Of a stretch of 64,000 nt of DNA, positions 36,431 to 47,095 are shown in pieces (position 1 is the first letter of the stretch; each line of letters starts with the position of its first letter). Origin of the DNA: JBGOTP01 sp963717075 (GTDB lineage Bacteria; Acidobacteriota; Vicinamibacteria; Vicinamibacterales; CAVVIG01); assembly GCA_963717075.1 (NCBI GenBank), contig CAVQVI010000010.1:248001-312000 (forward strand). The letters run 5' to 3'. The notes under the pieces were generated by a model. The model was not told where the DNA came from. It worked only from the letters and a program-made list of their open reading frames with translations, and searched no databases. The position numbers were made by a program, and so were the translations under genes.

Positions 36431-36442
36431 GATGATATCATC
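36431..36442. promoter_or_regulatory. Palindromic divergent -10 element
   Basis: GATGATATCATC is a perfect 12-base palindrome in the tiny spacer between the HEAT-cyclophilin gene and the kinase gene. It offers TATCAT as a -10 box on both strands: six bases before the minus-strand GTG (36425) and eight before the plus-strand TTG (36450). A symmetrical repressor site is the alternative. Confidence 0.45.
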
Positions 36443-36449
36443 GGGGCGA

Positions 36450-37091
36450 TTGCACTTCCGCTACATCGCCGTCGAAGGTCCGATTGGAGTGGGCAAGACG
36501 ACGCTGGCCGAGCGGCTCGGAACGCGTCTCGACGCGACCGTCGTGCTCGAGGAGATGGAGAATCCATTTCTCGCCGACTTCTATTCGGACCATCCGGGCG
36601 CCGCCCTGCAGGCCCAGCTTTTCTACCTACTCAACCGACATCGCCAGCAGACGGCGCTGCGACAGGCCGACCTCTTCACGCAAACGACGGTGTCCGACTA
36701 CCTCTTCGACAAAGACAAGATCTTCGCGTATCTCAATCTCGACGATAACGAACTGTTCATCTACCAACGGCTGTACGACCTCCTCGTCCGCGACGTCCCG
36801 CCGCCTGACTTGGTCGTGTACCTCCAGGCGCCGACCGATGTGCTCCTTCGACGTCTTCGCAGTCGTCGGACGGACCCCGAGGCGGCCGCCTTCGAGCCCG
36901 ATCCGGACTACCTCAAGGAGCTGAACGAGGCGTACCACCACTTTTTCTTTCACTACAACGCGACGCCCTTGCTCGTTGTCGAAACCTCGCAGTTCGACTC
37001 GGAAGCGAGCGATGAAGCGCTCGATGAGCTGGTCAAGCAGATCAGCATGATGGGCGCGGGGACCCGGTACTACGTACCGCGGACGAAGTGA
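36450..37091 (+). CDS. Deoxynucleoside kinase (deoxyadenosine/deoxyguanosine type)
   Basis: A 213-residue P-loop kinase that phosphorylates deoxynucleosides for salvage. YIAVEGPIGVGKTTLAERLG is the Walker A region, then LEEMENPFLADFY, the conserved DYLFDKDKIFA block (DRS-like position), and the lid LRRLRSRRTDPE. TTG 36450 is preferred since it gives the usual short lead to RYIAVEGPIG; an in-frame ATG at 36432 lies inside a palindromic -10 element. It is followed 14 bases later by accD. Base specificity is not determined. Confidence 0.87.
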   Translation: MHFRYIAVEGPIGVGKTTLAERLGTRLDATVVLEEMENPFLADFYSDHPGAALQAQLFYLLNRHRQQTALRQADLFTQTTVSDYLFDKDKIFAYLNLDDNELFIYQRLYDLLVRDVPPPDLVVYLQAPTDVLLRRLRSRRTDPEAAAFEPDPDYLKELNEAYHHFFFHYNATPLLVVETSQFDSEASDEALDELVKQISMMGAGTRYYVPRTK

Positions 37092-37105
37092 TAAGCTGAC
37101 CGTTC

Positions 37106-38017
37106 ATGGCCTGGTTCAAGAAGGCCCGCAAACCGATCGCCGCCAAGAAAGCGACGGAAAGCCGGGTCCCAGAGGGCCTCTGGGTCAAGTGTCCCGGCTG
37201 CGCACAGGTCATCTACAACAAGGACCTCGCGACGAATCTCAACGTCTGTCCGAAGTGCGCCCATCATTTCCGGTTGAGCGCCACCGAACGGCTGAGAATG
37301 CTCTTCGACGGCGACTGGTCCGAGCACGACCAGAGCCTCACCTCGACCGATCCGCTGAGTTTCAGCGACACCAAGCCCTATCGATCGCGGCTCAAGGCCG
37401 GCCTCTCCAGCACGGGACTCAAGGACGCCGTCATCGTCGCATCGGGCACCATGGACGGCATTCAGGTCGTCATCGCCGCGATGGAGTACGGCTTCATCGG
37501 CGGCAGCATGGGTGTCGTGGTGGGCGAGAAGATCACGCGTGGAATCGAGCGCGCTCTCGAACACCACTGGCCCATGATCATCGTCTGCTGCTCTGGCGGA
37601 GCGCGAATGATGGAAGGTGCCCTGTCACTGATGCAGATGGGCAAGATCTGCGGGGCCCTGGCGCATTTCGACCGTGCGCGGCTCCCGTACATTTCAGTCC
37701 TGACCGATCCCACGACGGGCGGAGTCACCGCCAGCTTCGCCATGCTCGGCGATCTCAACGTGGCCGAGCCCAAGGCCCTCATCGGTTTTGCCGGACCGCG
37801 CGTCATCGAACAGACCATTCGCCAGAAGCTGCCCGCGGGGTTCCAGACCTCCGAGTTCCTGCTCGAGAAAGGCATGGTCGATCTCGTCGTCGATCGACGG
37901 GAGATGAAGGCGGTGCTTGCGAACGCTCTCCGGTTCATGGGCGCTGTCGCAACTGCACCACACGCTGCGGATGTCAACCCGTCGGAGGCGGTACCGGAGC
38001 CGACTCCACAGAGCTGA
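37106..38017 (+). CDS. accD: Acetyl-CoA carboxylase carboxyltransferase subunit beta
   Basis: A 303-residue beta subunit, which with AccA transfers the carboxyl group from biotin to acetyl-CoA, the first step of fatty-acid synthesis. The N-terminal zinc ribbon CPGCAQVIYN...CPKCAHHFR is intact, followed by the crotonase-type core: EYGFIGGSMGVVVGEK, CCSGGARMMEGALSLMQM, TDPTTGGVTASFAMLGD and ALIGFAGPRVIEQTI. It precedes folC, the common accD-folC pairing. A Pro/Glu-rich tail of about 20 residues is lineage-specific. Confidence 0.96.
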   Translation: MAWFKKARKPIAAKKATESRVPEGLWVKCPGCAQVIYNKDLATNLNVCPKCAHHFRLSATERLRMLFDGDWSEHDQSLTSTDPLSFSDTKPYRSRLKAGLSSTGLKDAVIVASGTMDGIQVVIAAMEYGFIGGSMGVVVGEKITRGIERALEHHWPMIIVCCSGGARMMEGALSLMQMGKICGALAHFDRARLPYISVLTDPTTGGVTASFAMLGDLNVAEPKALIGFAGPRVIEQTIRQKLPAGFQTSEFLLEKGMVDLVVDRREMKAVLANALRFMGAVATAPHAADVNPSEAVPEPTPQS

Positions 38018-38029
38018 GCCCCACGCGAG

Positions 38030-39334
38030 TTGACGGACGATCCGCTCGCCTATCTGTTTGCCCTCGATCAGTTCGGCATCAAGTTCGGCCTCGACAACAT
38101 TCGGTCGATCCTGAACGCGCTCGGTCATCCGGAGCGCGCGTTTCGTTCCGTTCATGTGGCAGGAACAAACGGCAAGGGCTCGGTCACGGCCATGGTGGAT
38201 GTCGCGCTCCGCGCGGCCAGACATCGCACCGCCCGCTATACATCGCCTCATCTCGTCGACCTCTCCGAACGGTTCGTCATCGATGGACAGCCAGTGAACC
38301 AGCCGGAGCTCCGCAGTGCGGTGGCAGATATCCGTGCCCTCGTCGACCGGCTGCGCGCCGATCGCAGCCTTCTCGTCCAGCCGACATTCTTCGAAGTCAC
38401 CACCGCGGTGGCATTCGAGCTGTTCAAGCGAGCGAGCGCCGAGGTGGCGGTGTGCGAAGTCGGCCTCGGCGGCAGGCTCGATGCGACCAACGTCCTCGCA
38501 CCGGTCGTCACGGCGATTACTTCGGTTGCACGGGATCATCAGCAGTATCTGGGACAGACGCTGCGGGACATCGCGCGTGAGAAAGCTGGCATTGTCAAGC
38601 CTGGCGTTCCGGTGGTGGTCGGGCCAATGGACGCCGAGGCTCGCGCGGAGATCGAACGAATCGCCAAGGACCGCGGCGCGCCCGTCGTTCAGGCTGTGCC
38701 GCGGATCGTCGCCTCTCACGTCAGCCAGACTGTGTCTGGGCTGCCGGTCACACGGATTCAACTGCGGACACCGGTGCGCGATTACGGAGAAATCACCCTT
38801 GGTCTCCTGGGCGAGCATCAGGCCGCGAACGCCGACGTCGCCGTACGGCTGCTCGAGACTCTCGATGAACGCGGCATCGCCGTGCCACCCGCGGCCATTG
38901 TCGAGGGCCTCACACATGTCGCGTGGCCCGGCAGGCTTGACCTGCGCCGATTGCCGGATGGTCGTGAGGTTCTCCTCGACGCCGCGCACAATCCCGACGG
39001 ATCAGAGTCGTTGGCAAGATTTCTGCGCGCCAGCAGCTGGAGACGACCGCCCATCGTGTTCGCGGCCATGCGCGACAAGGACATCCCCGGCATGCTCGAA
39101 CCGCTTGCCGCCGTCTGCGGCGCGTTCGTGTTGACTCGTGCCTCGGCTTCGCGGTCGGCTGATCCCGACAGACTGGGCGGATACCTTTCTCGCATCGCGC
39201 CTGCTCTTCCGTACTGTATCGAACCACGTCCAGCTGACGCGCTGTCGGCCGCGTGGCGAATCGCGCCTCGCATCGTGGCCGCGGGTTCCATCTTTCTGCT
39301 TGGAGACGTGCTGAAGGAACTCGGCGAGGCGTGA
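38030..39334 (+). CDS. folC: Folylpolyglutamate synthase / dihydrofolate synthase
   Basis: A 434-residue Mur-ligase-like enzyme adding glutamates to folates (and forming dihydrofolate from dihydropteroate). VHVAGTNGKGSVTAMV is the P-loop; YTSPHLVDLSERFVIDG, VCEVGLGGRLDATNVL and DAAHNPDGSESLA are family signatures. The start is TTG 38030, twelve bases after accD; no in-frame ATG lies nearby. The stop overlaps the GTG of lptD (GTGA at 39331-39334), linking coenzyme and envelope genes in one transcript. Confidence 0.93.
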   Translation: MTDDPLAYLFALDQFGIKFGLDNIRSILNALGHPERAFRSVHVAGTNGKGSVTAMVDVALRAARHRTARYTSPHLVDLSERFVIDGQPVNQPELRSAVADIRALVDRLRADRSLLVQPTFFEVTTAVAFELFKRASAEVAVCEVGLGGRLDATNVLAPVVTAITSVARDHQQYLGQTLRDIAREKAGIVKPGVPVVVGPMDAEARAEIERIAKDRGAPVVQAVPRIVASHVSQTVSGLPVTRIQLRTPVRDYGEITLGLLGEHQAANADVAVRLLETLDERGIAVPPAAIVEGLTHVAWPGRLDLRRLPDGREVLLDAAHNPDGSESLARFLRASSWRRPPIVFAAMRDKDIPGMLEPLAAVCGAFVLTRASASRSADPDRLGGYLSRIAPALPYCIEPRPADALSAAWRIAPRIVAAGSIFLLGDVLKELGEA

Positions 39335-41672
39335 TACGCTGCCTCGAGTCCGTCGTGACGACAGTCAGAAGTGTGCAGCGCGCAGGAGCCTCGAAGACAC
39401 TCTTCCCGTGCGTGCTGCTGATCGCGTGTACCGCGTCGCTCGCCTCCGCGCAGCCGCCACCCAAGCCGTACGTGCTTTCGTGCGAGCACAAGGAGTTCGT
39501 GGACGAGCGTTACGTGTGTAAAGGCCAGGTGGAGTTCGTGCAGGGCGATGTGAAGCTCTACGCGGACGAGCTCGAGTATTTCGAGTCGCAGGACAAGACA
39601 ATCGCGCGAGGCAACGTCGTTTTTTCGCAGGGTCGCAACCAGATTGCAGCTGACCGTGCGGACTTCAACACCAAGACCAGACGTGGCGTCTTCTACGCGG
39701 CCACCGGCATCACCAACGTCAAACCGCCTCGCCCGGCCGCGCCGGCGCCAGGCATGTTCGTCGCACCCCAGATGGCCGGCCAGGAAACGGATGTCTACTT
39801 CTTCGGTGAAACGGTCGAAAAGATCGGGCCGAAGAAATACAGGATCACCAACGGCGGATTCACCACATGTGTGCAGCCGACGCCCCGTTGGGATTTGCAC
39901 GCCGGCAGCATCACCCTCAACGTGGACGACTACGCGCTACTCTGGAACAGCGTGTTCGACGTCAAGGGCGTGCCGGTGTTATACCTGCCTGTCATGTACT
40001 ACCCGACGAAGAAGGAGAATCGATCGACCGGCTTTCTGCTGCCAACCTGGGGCACGTCCTCGTTGAACGGCCAGTCGATCGGCAATCAGTTCTTCTGGGC
40101 CATCAGTCGCAGCCAGGACGCATCATTCATGCACGACTGGTACTCGAGGCTCGGGCAGGGAGGCGGCGCGGAGTATCGCTACAACGTCGGCACCGGGGTG
40201 GGCAATGTCACGTCGTACTTCCTGGACCGCCAAGAGACGACAAACGCCGACGGTTCCACGTCTCCGGCGGAACAAAGCTTCAAGGTCGTCGGCTCCGCCT
40301 ACCAGACCCTCCCACATCTTTTTCGCGCCCGCGCCGACGTGAACTACTTTTCGAGCGTCAGCACGCATCAGACCTTCATGACGAACATCGCGGATTTCTC
40401 ACAAAGCCGCCGCTCGTACGGCGGCAATGTGGCTGGCTCATGGGGGCGCTACTCGATGAACGGCACCTTCCAGCGCTCGGAGTGGTTCAGCAGCCTGACG
40501 AGCTCTGGCGTGACCGGCAGCACACCACAATTGGCCATGTCACAGACGGAGAGGCCACTATTCGCCGGGGCCTCGCCGGCTTACTTCTCGTTTGGCAGCG
40601 AGGTCGCGCACCTCGATCGCCAGACCAAGCTCGACGACGTGGTGACGGACGATCGTTCGCTCGGCCGCATCGACGTTTCACCGAGGCTGCGCTATCCACT
40701 GAAACGCTGGCAGTGGCTGACTGTCAACTCGTCGCTCGCCTGGCGGGATACGTTCTACACGCGGAGCCAGGATCCCGTCAGCGGAACCGTACTCGAGGAC
40801 AACCTCAATCGTCAGTTCTTCACGTTCCAGGCCGACCTCTCGGGCCCCGTCATGAACCGCGTGTGGGACACACCCGACAATGGATACGCTGAAAAATTCA
40901 AGCACACCATCGAGCCTTTCCTCGGCTTCCAGCGGATCGACGTCGATCGACAATTTCGATCGCGTCGTGGCTGGCGTCGATGCAGGAATCGTCGGCGGCG
41001 TGACGAGCTATTCGTACGGCGTGAACAACCGTCTGTACGCCAAACGTCGGATCGGACAGGTCAGCCAGGCCCAGCAGATCCTGAGCGTCGCGATCCTTCA
41101 GACCTACTACACCGACTCGAGAGCGGCGCAGTTCGATCCCAACTTCGGCACGAGTAGCTTCACTGGAGCGCAGGCGAGCAAGTTTTCGCCAGTCAAGAGT
41201 CGACGTCAACGCGTACCCGGCGGCCGGCTTCAACGCAACCCTGAGGGCGGAGATCGACGGGAGGTATCGCGAGTTCAGAACGCTTTCCGTGGGCGCCAGA
41301 CGTATCTGGTCGGGTGTAGCGACGGACTTATCATGGAACCAGCGATTCTTCATCGCCGAGTTGGACGGCTTCAACGATCCGAACTCCGTCAGCCGTTCAC
41401 TGAACGCCGCGGCGAACGCTCACACCCGGGACAATCGGTATGGCGCTGCATATAACTTCACCTACGACGCCGTCCAATCGACGATCCTTCAGCAGAGCAT
41501 TCAGGGCTACTACAATGCGCAGTGCTGCGGCTTCAGCTTTCAGTACTCTCGAGCCAACTATCCCAACAACGTGGTGACCCCCAGTAACAACAAGTTCCTC
41601 TTCTCCTTCACGCTCGCCGGCCTCGGCAGCTTCTCGCCGTTCGACGGCGGGCTGAGCGGCGTCCCGCATTAG
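39331..41672 (+). CDS. lptD: LPS-assembly protein LptD (two frameshifts)
   Basis: About 780 residues. LptD is the outer-membrane barrel that inserts lipopolysaccharide. GTG 39331 overlaps folC and gives a signal peptide ending ACTASLASA-Q. The N-terminal OstA/LptA-like domain follows (VQGDVKLYADELEYFESQDK, TIARGNVVFSQG), then the barrel with VPVLYLPVMYYPTKKENRSTGFLLP, a hallmark. Cysteines at CEHKEF, YVCKG and CCGF may form disulfides. The frame moves by one near 40947 (RIDVD to NFDRVVAG) and again near 41195 (FSPVKS to RVDVNAYPAAGF). Its presence indicates an LPS-bearing outer membrane. lptE is not seen. Confidence 0.93.
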
Positions 41673-41685
41673 ACTCACCCACTTC

Positions 41686-42627
41686 ATGTCCGACTCCGTT
41701 CTCCTCACCGGCGCGGCAGGTTTCGCCGGCAGTCACCTGTTGGATCTGCTCGCGCGCGACGGGGTCCGGGTGGTCGCCTGGCATCGTCCAGCGGGGACAC
41801 CGCCAAGGAACGTGGCGGGGGTCTCGTGGCAGGCCATCGATCTGCTGGACCGAGCGGCCGTTCGCCTCGCGCTCGCGTCGCTGCGTCCCGCCGCGGTGTA
41901 CCACTGTGCGGGTGCCGCTCATGTCGGACGCTCCTGGGACAGTACGGAGCCGACATTCGCCATAAACGTCCGCGGCACGCACCATCTGATTGAGGGACTG
42001 CGCGACGCCGGGATCAACGCACGTGTACTGATCCCGAGTTCGGCGATGGTGTACGCCGCAGCGGAGACGCCGCTTCGCGAAGGTCACGCGCTGCTGCCCA
42101 CGAGTCCGTACGCGCTGAGCAAACTGGCGCAGGAAATGGTTGGCGGCGAGAATCCTGGTGGGCCCGATGCCATCATTGCGCGGGCATTCAATCATTTCGG
42201 TCCGCGCCAGGACCCGTGGTTCGTCGCGTCAAGCTTTGCACGGCGCATCGCCGACATTGAGGCCGGTCGCTGGGAGGCCGAGATGGCCGTGGGAAATCTC
42301 GATGCGCGCCGCGATCTCACCGACGTCCGCGACACGGTCCGCGCGTACCGTCTGCTGGCGGACCGCGGAATTCCTGGGCGCGCATATAACGTGTGCTCCG
42401 GTCGCGCCATTTCGATTCGTGAGCTGCTGGACATGCTGCTCGCACGCGCGCGGGTCAGCATCACCATTAGAAAAGACCCGGCACGCTATCGCCCCAACGA
42501 TCACCCACTGCTCGTCGGTGATCCCACACGCATTCGGGAAGAGTTGGGATGGACCGCGGAGATCCCCCTCGAGAAGACTGTGGACGACCTTCTGGCCTAC
42601 TGGCGGGCGGTTTCGAATCCTTCTTGA
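41686..42627 (+). CDS. NAD-dependent epimerase/dehydratase, nucleotide-sugar type
   Basis: A 313-residue extended short-chain dehydrogenase. The nucleotide-binding motif is LLTGAAGFAGSHLLDLL; the catalytic triad is SSAMVY with SPYALSK (YxxxK). The GNLDARRDLTDVRDTVRAY block and general layout resemble GDP-mannose 4,6-dehydratase and GDP-4-keto-6-deoxymannose reductase. A role in making deoxysugars for surface polysaccharide fits its place after lptD, but the substrate is inferred. It ends one base before the radical SAM gene. Confidence 0.87.
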   Translation: MSDSVLLTGAAGFAGSHLLDLLARDGVRVVAWHRPAGTPPRNVAGVSWQAIDLLDRAAVRLALASLRPAAVYHCAGAAHVGRSWDSTEPTFAINVRGTHHLIEGLRDAGINARVLIPSSAMVYAAAETPLREGHALLPTSPYALSKLAQEMVGGENPGGPDAIIARAFNHFGPRQDPWFVASSFARRIADIEAGRWEAEMAVGNLDARRDLTDVRDTVRAYRLLADRGIPGRAYNVCSGRAISIRELLDMLLARARVSITIRKDPARYRPNDHPLLVGDPTRIREELGWTAEIPLEKTVDDLLAYWRAVSNPS

Positions 42628-42628
42628 C

Positions 42629-43708
42629 ATGCGGGGGCGGCAGGAGGATCGTTGTGGAGCGAAGAAAAAGCGTATGCCAGCCGGTCCGACCGCCCATCCC
42701 CTTCTCTTCGAGCTCGGCGCCCACGCACCCACGACGCGACGAGTAGCCGACCTGATCAGAGATGGCGGGACCGCAGCGCTCTCGGGAGCCGAACGGCGCG
42801 CCGATGAGGCGCGTTATCAGGAAGTCATGTGTCGCTCAGCGTTGAACCGGGTGGAGGGCATGCCATTCCGCTGGACCCTGAATGCCTACCGGGGCTGTAC
42901 CCACGGATGCCACTACTGTTTTGCCCGCCGCTATCACACGCAGTTCGCAATGGATGCTGACGACGACTTCGCATCGGTGATTCTGGTGAAGCGTAATTTC
43001 GTCGACGTACTGCGAAGGGAACTGGACCGCCCGTCGTGGACGCGCGACCAGGTTGCGATGGGCACCGCGACGGATCCATATCAACCGATCGAAGGCCAGT
43101 ACAAGCTGACGCGAGGGTCGATCGAGGCTCTGGCCCGGGCTCGCACTCCTGCGGGGATTGTGACGAAAGGCCCGATGGTCGTTCGGGACCGTGATGTCCT
43201 GAGCGAGCTCACACGGTCAGCCCGGTGCACCGTGTACATGAGCGTCCCGACGGTCGATGAGGATGCGTGGCGGCATCTGGAGCCCGGAACGGCCCACCCT
43301 CTACAGCGACTGCGGGCGGTCCGCGAACTGACTGATGCAGGTATCAACGCCGGAGTGCTGATGGCGCCGATCGTGCCCGGGTTCTCGTCCTCGAGGACGA
43401 AGGTGGAACGGACGATCAAAGCCATCGCCGATCACGGGGCGCGGTTCGTGGGCTACACGGTCATGTACCTGGAGGATGGCACTCGCGATCACTTCATGAA
43501 ATTCATCGAACGGGAGTTCCCGGCGATGCGCCCCAGATTCGAGCGGTTGTACAAGAGGAAGTACGCATCTGAGGCGTACTGCAAGGATGTGAAAGCCATG
43601 GTCCGTGTGCTGCAAGAGCGCTATCTACTCACCAGGCCAGACGCGCACACCACCAAGGCGAGCGGCGTCCGCGCTCAAGAGGCAGCGCAGGTCGGCTTCG
43701 CGTGGTGA
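42629..43708 (+). CDS. Radical SAM protein of the Rv2578c/SplB-like family
   Basis: About 360 residues. The [4Fe-4S] cluster motif is YRGCTHGCHYCFARRYH, followed by VAMGTATDPYQPIEGQYKLTR and GVLMAPIVPGF. The protein belongs to the radical SAM group annotated as Rv2578c-like or spore-photoproduct-lyase-like, whose reaction is unknown in most bacteria. ATG 42629 (one base after the epimerase stop) or ATG 42674 (MPAGPTAHP) are both possible starts; an AGGAGG lies between them at an unhelpful distance. It converges on the clp gene. Confidence 0.85.
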   Translation: MRGRQEDRCGAKKKRMPAGPTAHPLLFELGAHAPTTRRVADLIRDGGTAALSGAERRADEARYQEVMCRSALNRVEGMPFRWTLNAYRGCTHGCHYCFARRYHTQFAMDADDDFASVILVKRNFVDVLRRELDRPSWTRDQVAMGTATDPYQPIEGQYKLTRGSIEALARARTPAGIVTKGPMVVRDRDVLSELTRSARCTVYMSVPTVDEDAWRHLEPGTAHPLQRLRAVRELTDAGINAGVLMAPIVPGFSSSRTKVERTIKAIADHGARFVGYTVMYLEDGTRDHFMKFIEREFPAMRPRFERLYKRKYASEAYCKDVKAMVRVLQERYLLTRPDAHTTKASGVRAQEAAQVGFAW

Positions 43709-43716
43709 GGCCGCGA

Positions 43717-43741
43717 GGAACCGCCGAACTCCCGGCGTTCC
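43717..43741. other. Hairpin between convergent genes
   Basis: GGAACCGCCG (43717-43726) pairs with CGGCGTTCC (43733-43741) with one bulge, in the 82-base gap between the radical SAM and clp stops. No U-tract; a possible shared end of transcription. Confidence 0.35.
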
Positions 43742-43790
43742 AGATGGAGAACCATGTCTGCGAGCGCGGCATGCCCCGCGTTTGATGTCG

Positions 43791-46101
43791 TCACGCGACA
43801 TCGCCGTACACCAGGGCGGCGTCGGCCGACCGCAACCTGGCAGCCACGGGTTCGACGCTGAGCACGCCCCCGCTGGCTCGGACCTCGAAGTGCGATCCCT
43901 CGTGCCATCGTTCGCTCATGGGCAGTTTGACCCGCTCGTCGATGAGACGCTTCAAGAACCGCGCCCCGAAGGTAAGGCTGTATCCCTGCGTCACGATTAG
44001 TTCGAGCGCCTCGTCGGTAACCCGCATCGACTTACCGACCTTTTCCAGGGCCCGCTGCACATCAGCCAGGTAATGCTTCGCGATCTCCCGCACCTCGCCT
44101 GCCAGCAACGGCGCGAAGAGGACGACTTCATCGATCCGGTTCCTGAACTCCGGCGAGAATCGGCGTTCGACCTCGCGCAGGATTTCACTCTGCACCTGCT
44201 CCACGCCGACGCTGCGCGACAGAAATCCGAGAGGACTCGTGAGCTTCCGGAAACTCTCCGAGCCGAGGTTCGAGGTCATGATCACAATGGCGTCGCTGAG
44301 ATAGACGCGCTTGCCGCGGCCATCGGTAAGCCAGCCTTCGTCGAACGCCTGCAGGAACAAATTGAGGAGACTCGGAGCCGCTTTCTCGACTTCGTCGAGC
44401 AGGACAACCGTGTGCGGATTGTCTCGCAGCTGGTTCGTGAGGATCCCGCCCCGCTCGCTGCCCACGACGCCGCGCGGCATGCCGATGAGCTTGTCGACAG
44501 CGACCGAGCCTTCCTGATACTCGGACATATCCACGCGGATCATCTTCTTCTCGTCGCCGAAAAGAAAATCCGCCACCGCCTTCGCGAGCTCCGTCTTGCC
44601 CACGCCCGTTGGCCCAAGGAACAGCAGCACGCCATCTGGCCGGTCGAAACCGTCCTTCAACGGACCCTTGTTGAGCACGAGGCGCCTGGCAACGGCGCGG
44701 ACCGCATGCTCCTGGCCGACGACGCGGCGCTGCAGCGACACGTCGATGTCTCTGAACCGATCCGTGACGTCACGAAACACCATGTCCTCAGGAATCTCCG
44801 CCGCGTGCGAGACGACCGCCAACGATGTCCTCCTTCCTCACTTCCCAGCGGCGTTCAATCTCCGCCCGCACGGCTGCCGTATCGAGCCACCCGATCACTT
44901 TGTCTGGCAGGTGCAGGTGGCGCATATAGCGCGGTGCCAAGTCGAGCGCTGTCTCGATCGTTTCGTCGAGCAGCCTCACCGAATAGTTGTGCTCCAGGCG
45001 GGGCCGGATGTGGTGAAGGATCTCGCGAGTTTCATCGATGGACGGTTCGCGGACCATGACCGCGCGGAAACGCCGAGCGAGCGCTTCGTCTTCCTGAATC
45101 TGCTCCTTGTACTCGCTGAGCGTGGTCGCCGCAATCATGCGGACCTCGCCGCGCCCAAGCACCGACTTGAACACATTTGCCGCGTCTGCAGGAGCGCCGA
45201 TCGCCGACCCGGCACCGACCATCGTGTGCGCCTCATCGATGAACAGGATCAGGTTCGGCCGTTCCTTTACCTCGCGAATGACGTTTTGAATCCGATCCTC
45301 GAACATGCCCCGCAGCATCGTTCCCGCAACCATGCTGTTCATCTGGAGGTTCACGATCTGGCAGTCGCGCAGGCGCATAGGAATCGTGTCGGGCTCGAGC
45401 TCGATGCGCCTCGCCAATCCTTCGACAATCGCGGTCTTCCCGACACCCGGCTCTCCGATGAGCATGACCGAATTGGCGCGATCGCGGTGACAGAGGACTT
45501 CGAGCACCTGCTGTACTTCCTTCTCGCGTCCGAAGACCGGCGGCAGCTTGTCCAGTCGCGCCAGAAGATTCATGTTCGTCGCGAAGTGCGCCAGGAACGG
45601 CGGCAGCTCGAACTGCTTCTTCAAGCGCTCTTCTCGCTGCTCCATTTCTCTCGCGCGCGCATTCATCCTCGAAATCACCGCGTCGGGCTCGACGCCGTGG
45701 CGGCGAAGGATCGAGACGGCAACGCCCTGGGTTTCCTCGAGCACCGCCGTGAACAGATCGGCCGTGTCGATGCTCGGGTGCCCGGCGCGGCTTGCGTGGT
45801 GCAGTGCCAGCTTGCACGCGATCTTGGTTGCTGGAGACACGACGAGCATCTGCGCAGGATCCGCCGGCACGGCCTGCAGGTGCGCTTCGACGGCCCGGAG
45901 AATCGTCTGTGGGCTCAGCGAGACATCCTGCATCGCCCGTCTGAACGTATCCCACTCAATCTGAGCGAATGCGAGAAACACGTGTTCATTGGTCAGCACC
46001 GCGTGCTGACGGCGGCGCGCTTCCTCGAAGGCGCGATCGAGAATGCGTCCTGTGGCAGGTGCGATTCTTTCCGTTGGGATGTCGAGATCTTCTACGTGCA
46101 C
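43791..46101 (-). CDS. ClpA/ClpC-like AAA+ ATPase (one frameshift)
   Basis: About 770 residues once repaired. GTG 46101 with GGAGGGG upstream. Clp_N repeats (ILDRAFEEARRRQHAVLTNEHVFLAF), first ATPase module with GEPGVGKTAIVEGLARRI and LFIDEAHTMVGAG, then a second with GPTGVGKTELAKAVADFLF and LLDEVEKAAP. There is no long ClpB middle domain. Before FSPEFRNRID the sequence PLGFL sits where ClpA has its IGL loop for ClpP docking, so a protease partner is likely. The frame moves near 44817 (surplus base between KEDI and LAVVSHAAEIPEDM). Neither clpS nor clpP is nearby. Confidence 0.88.
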
Positions 46102-46253
46102 CGGACCCCTCCACTTCTAGGGAACCACGCAGCAATTGACGCGCCAAGCCTGTCGCGTCCTTCAGTCAGCGCGCCCGCAGGCCACGTCCTGGTACTTAGG
46201 AATCCCGGGGCGGGCTTCGGGACTCAACACCCGTCCGGGCAGGTCCGCGGGGG

Positions 46254-47089
46254 TTACGATCGCGCCGGATTGAGGAGAGCCTGAATGCGCTGTTCCGTCG
46301 GAGGATGCGTGCTGAAGAGCGAGATCAGCCCTCCGGCCGAGAACGGCTTGATGATGAACATGTGCGCCGTCGCCGGGTTCGCATCGAGCGGCACGACCTT
46401 CGACGCGGCTTCGAGCTTCCGGAGCGCGTTGACGAGCCCGTTCGGTGTCCCGGCGATTGCGGCGCCTCCGGCGTCGGCGTCGAATTCGCGCGAACGGGAG
46501 ATCGCCATCTGGATGAGCATCGCCGCGATCGGCGCCAGGATCATCGTGCCGAGCAGCGCCACGGGGTTCACCCCACCGCGGTCGTCGCGATTTCCACCAC
46601 CGAAGAACATCGCGAAGCGCGCCGTCATCATGATCGCCGCCGCCATCGTCGCGGCGATCGAGCTGATCAGGATGTCGCGGTGCTTGACGTGCGCCAGTTC
46701 GTGCGCGATCACGCCCTCGAGCTCGTCCTCGTTCAGCAGGTGCAGGATACCCTCGGTCGCCGCGACGGCCGCGTGCTGCGGGATTGCGCCCGGTCGCGAA
46801 CGCGTTCGGCGGATGGGTCGGGGATGACGTAGACGCGCGGCATCGGGAGACCGGCGCGCGCGGCAAGACGCGTCACCAGGCGATGGAGTCGGTGGTCGGG
46901 ACCAACCTCCTTGGCCCGGTACATCGCGAGGACGATCTTGTCCGAGAACCAGTACGACGCGAAGTTGGAGACGACCGCGAACATGAACCCGAGCATGAGG
47001 CCCTGCGCGCCGCCGAGAGCTTCGCCAAGAAGAAGAAAGAGCGCGCTGAGCGCGCCAAGCAGCAGAGCGGTCTTGACTGTATTGGCCAT
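46254..47089 (-). CDS. htpX: Membrane zinc metalloprotease HtpX (about two frameshifts)
   Basis: About 280 residues. HtpX degrades misfolded inner-membrane proteins. Two N-terminal membrane segments (ALLLGALSALFLLLGEALGG and LMLGFMFAVVSNFASYWF), the HExxH zinc site in GVIAHELAHVKHRDIL, two further hydrophobic segments and the ligand region SREFDADAGGAAIAG. Conserved sequence runs through three frames between 46790 and 46830 (IPDPS, NAFATGRNP, QHAAVAATEG), so two indels are close together. A TAAAAT box six bases before ATG 47089 suggests a leaderless start. Confidence 0.9.
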
Positions 47090-47095
47090 GTATGT

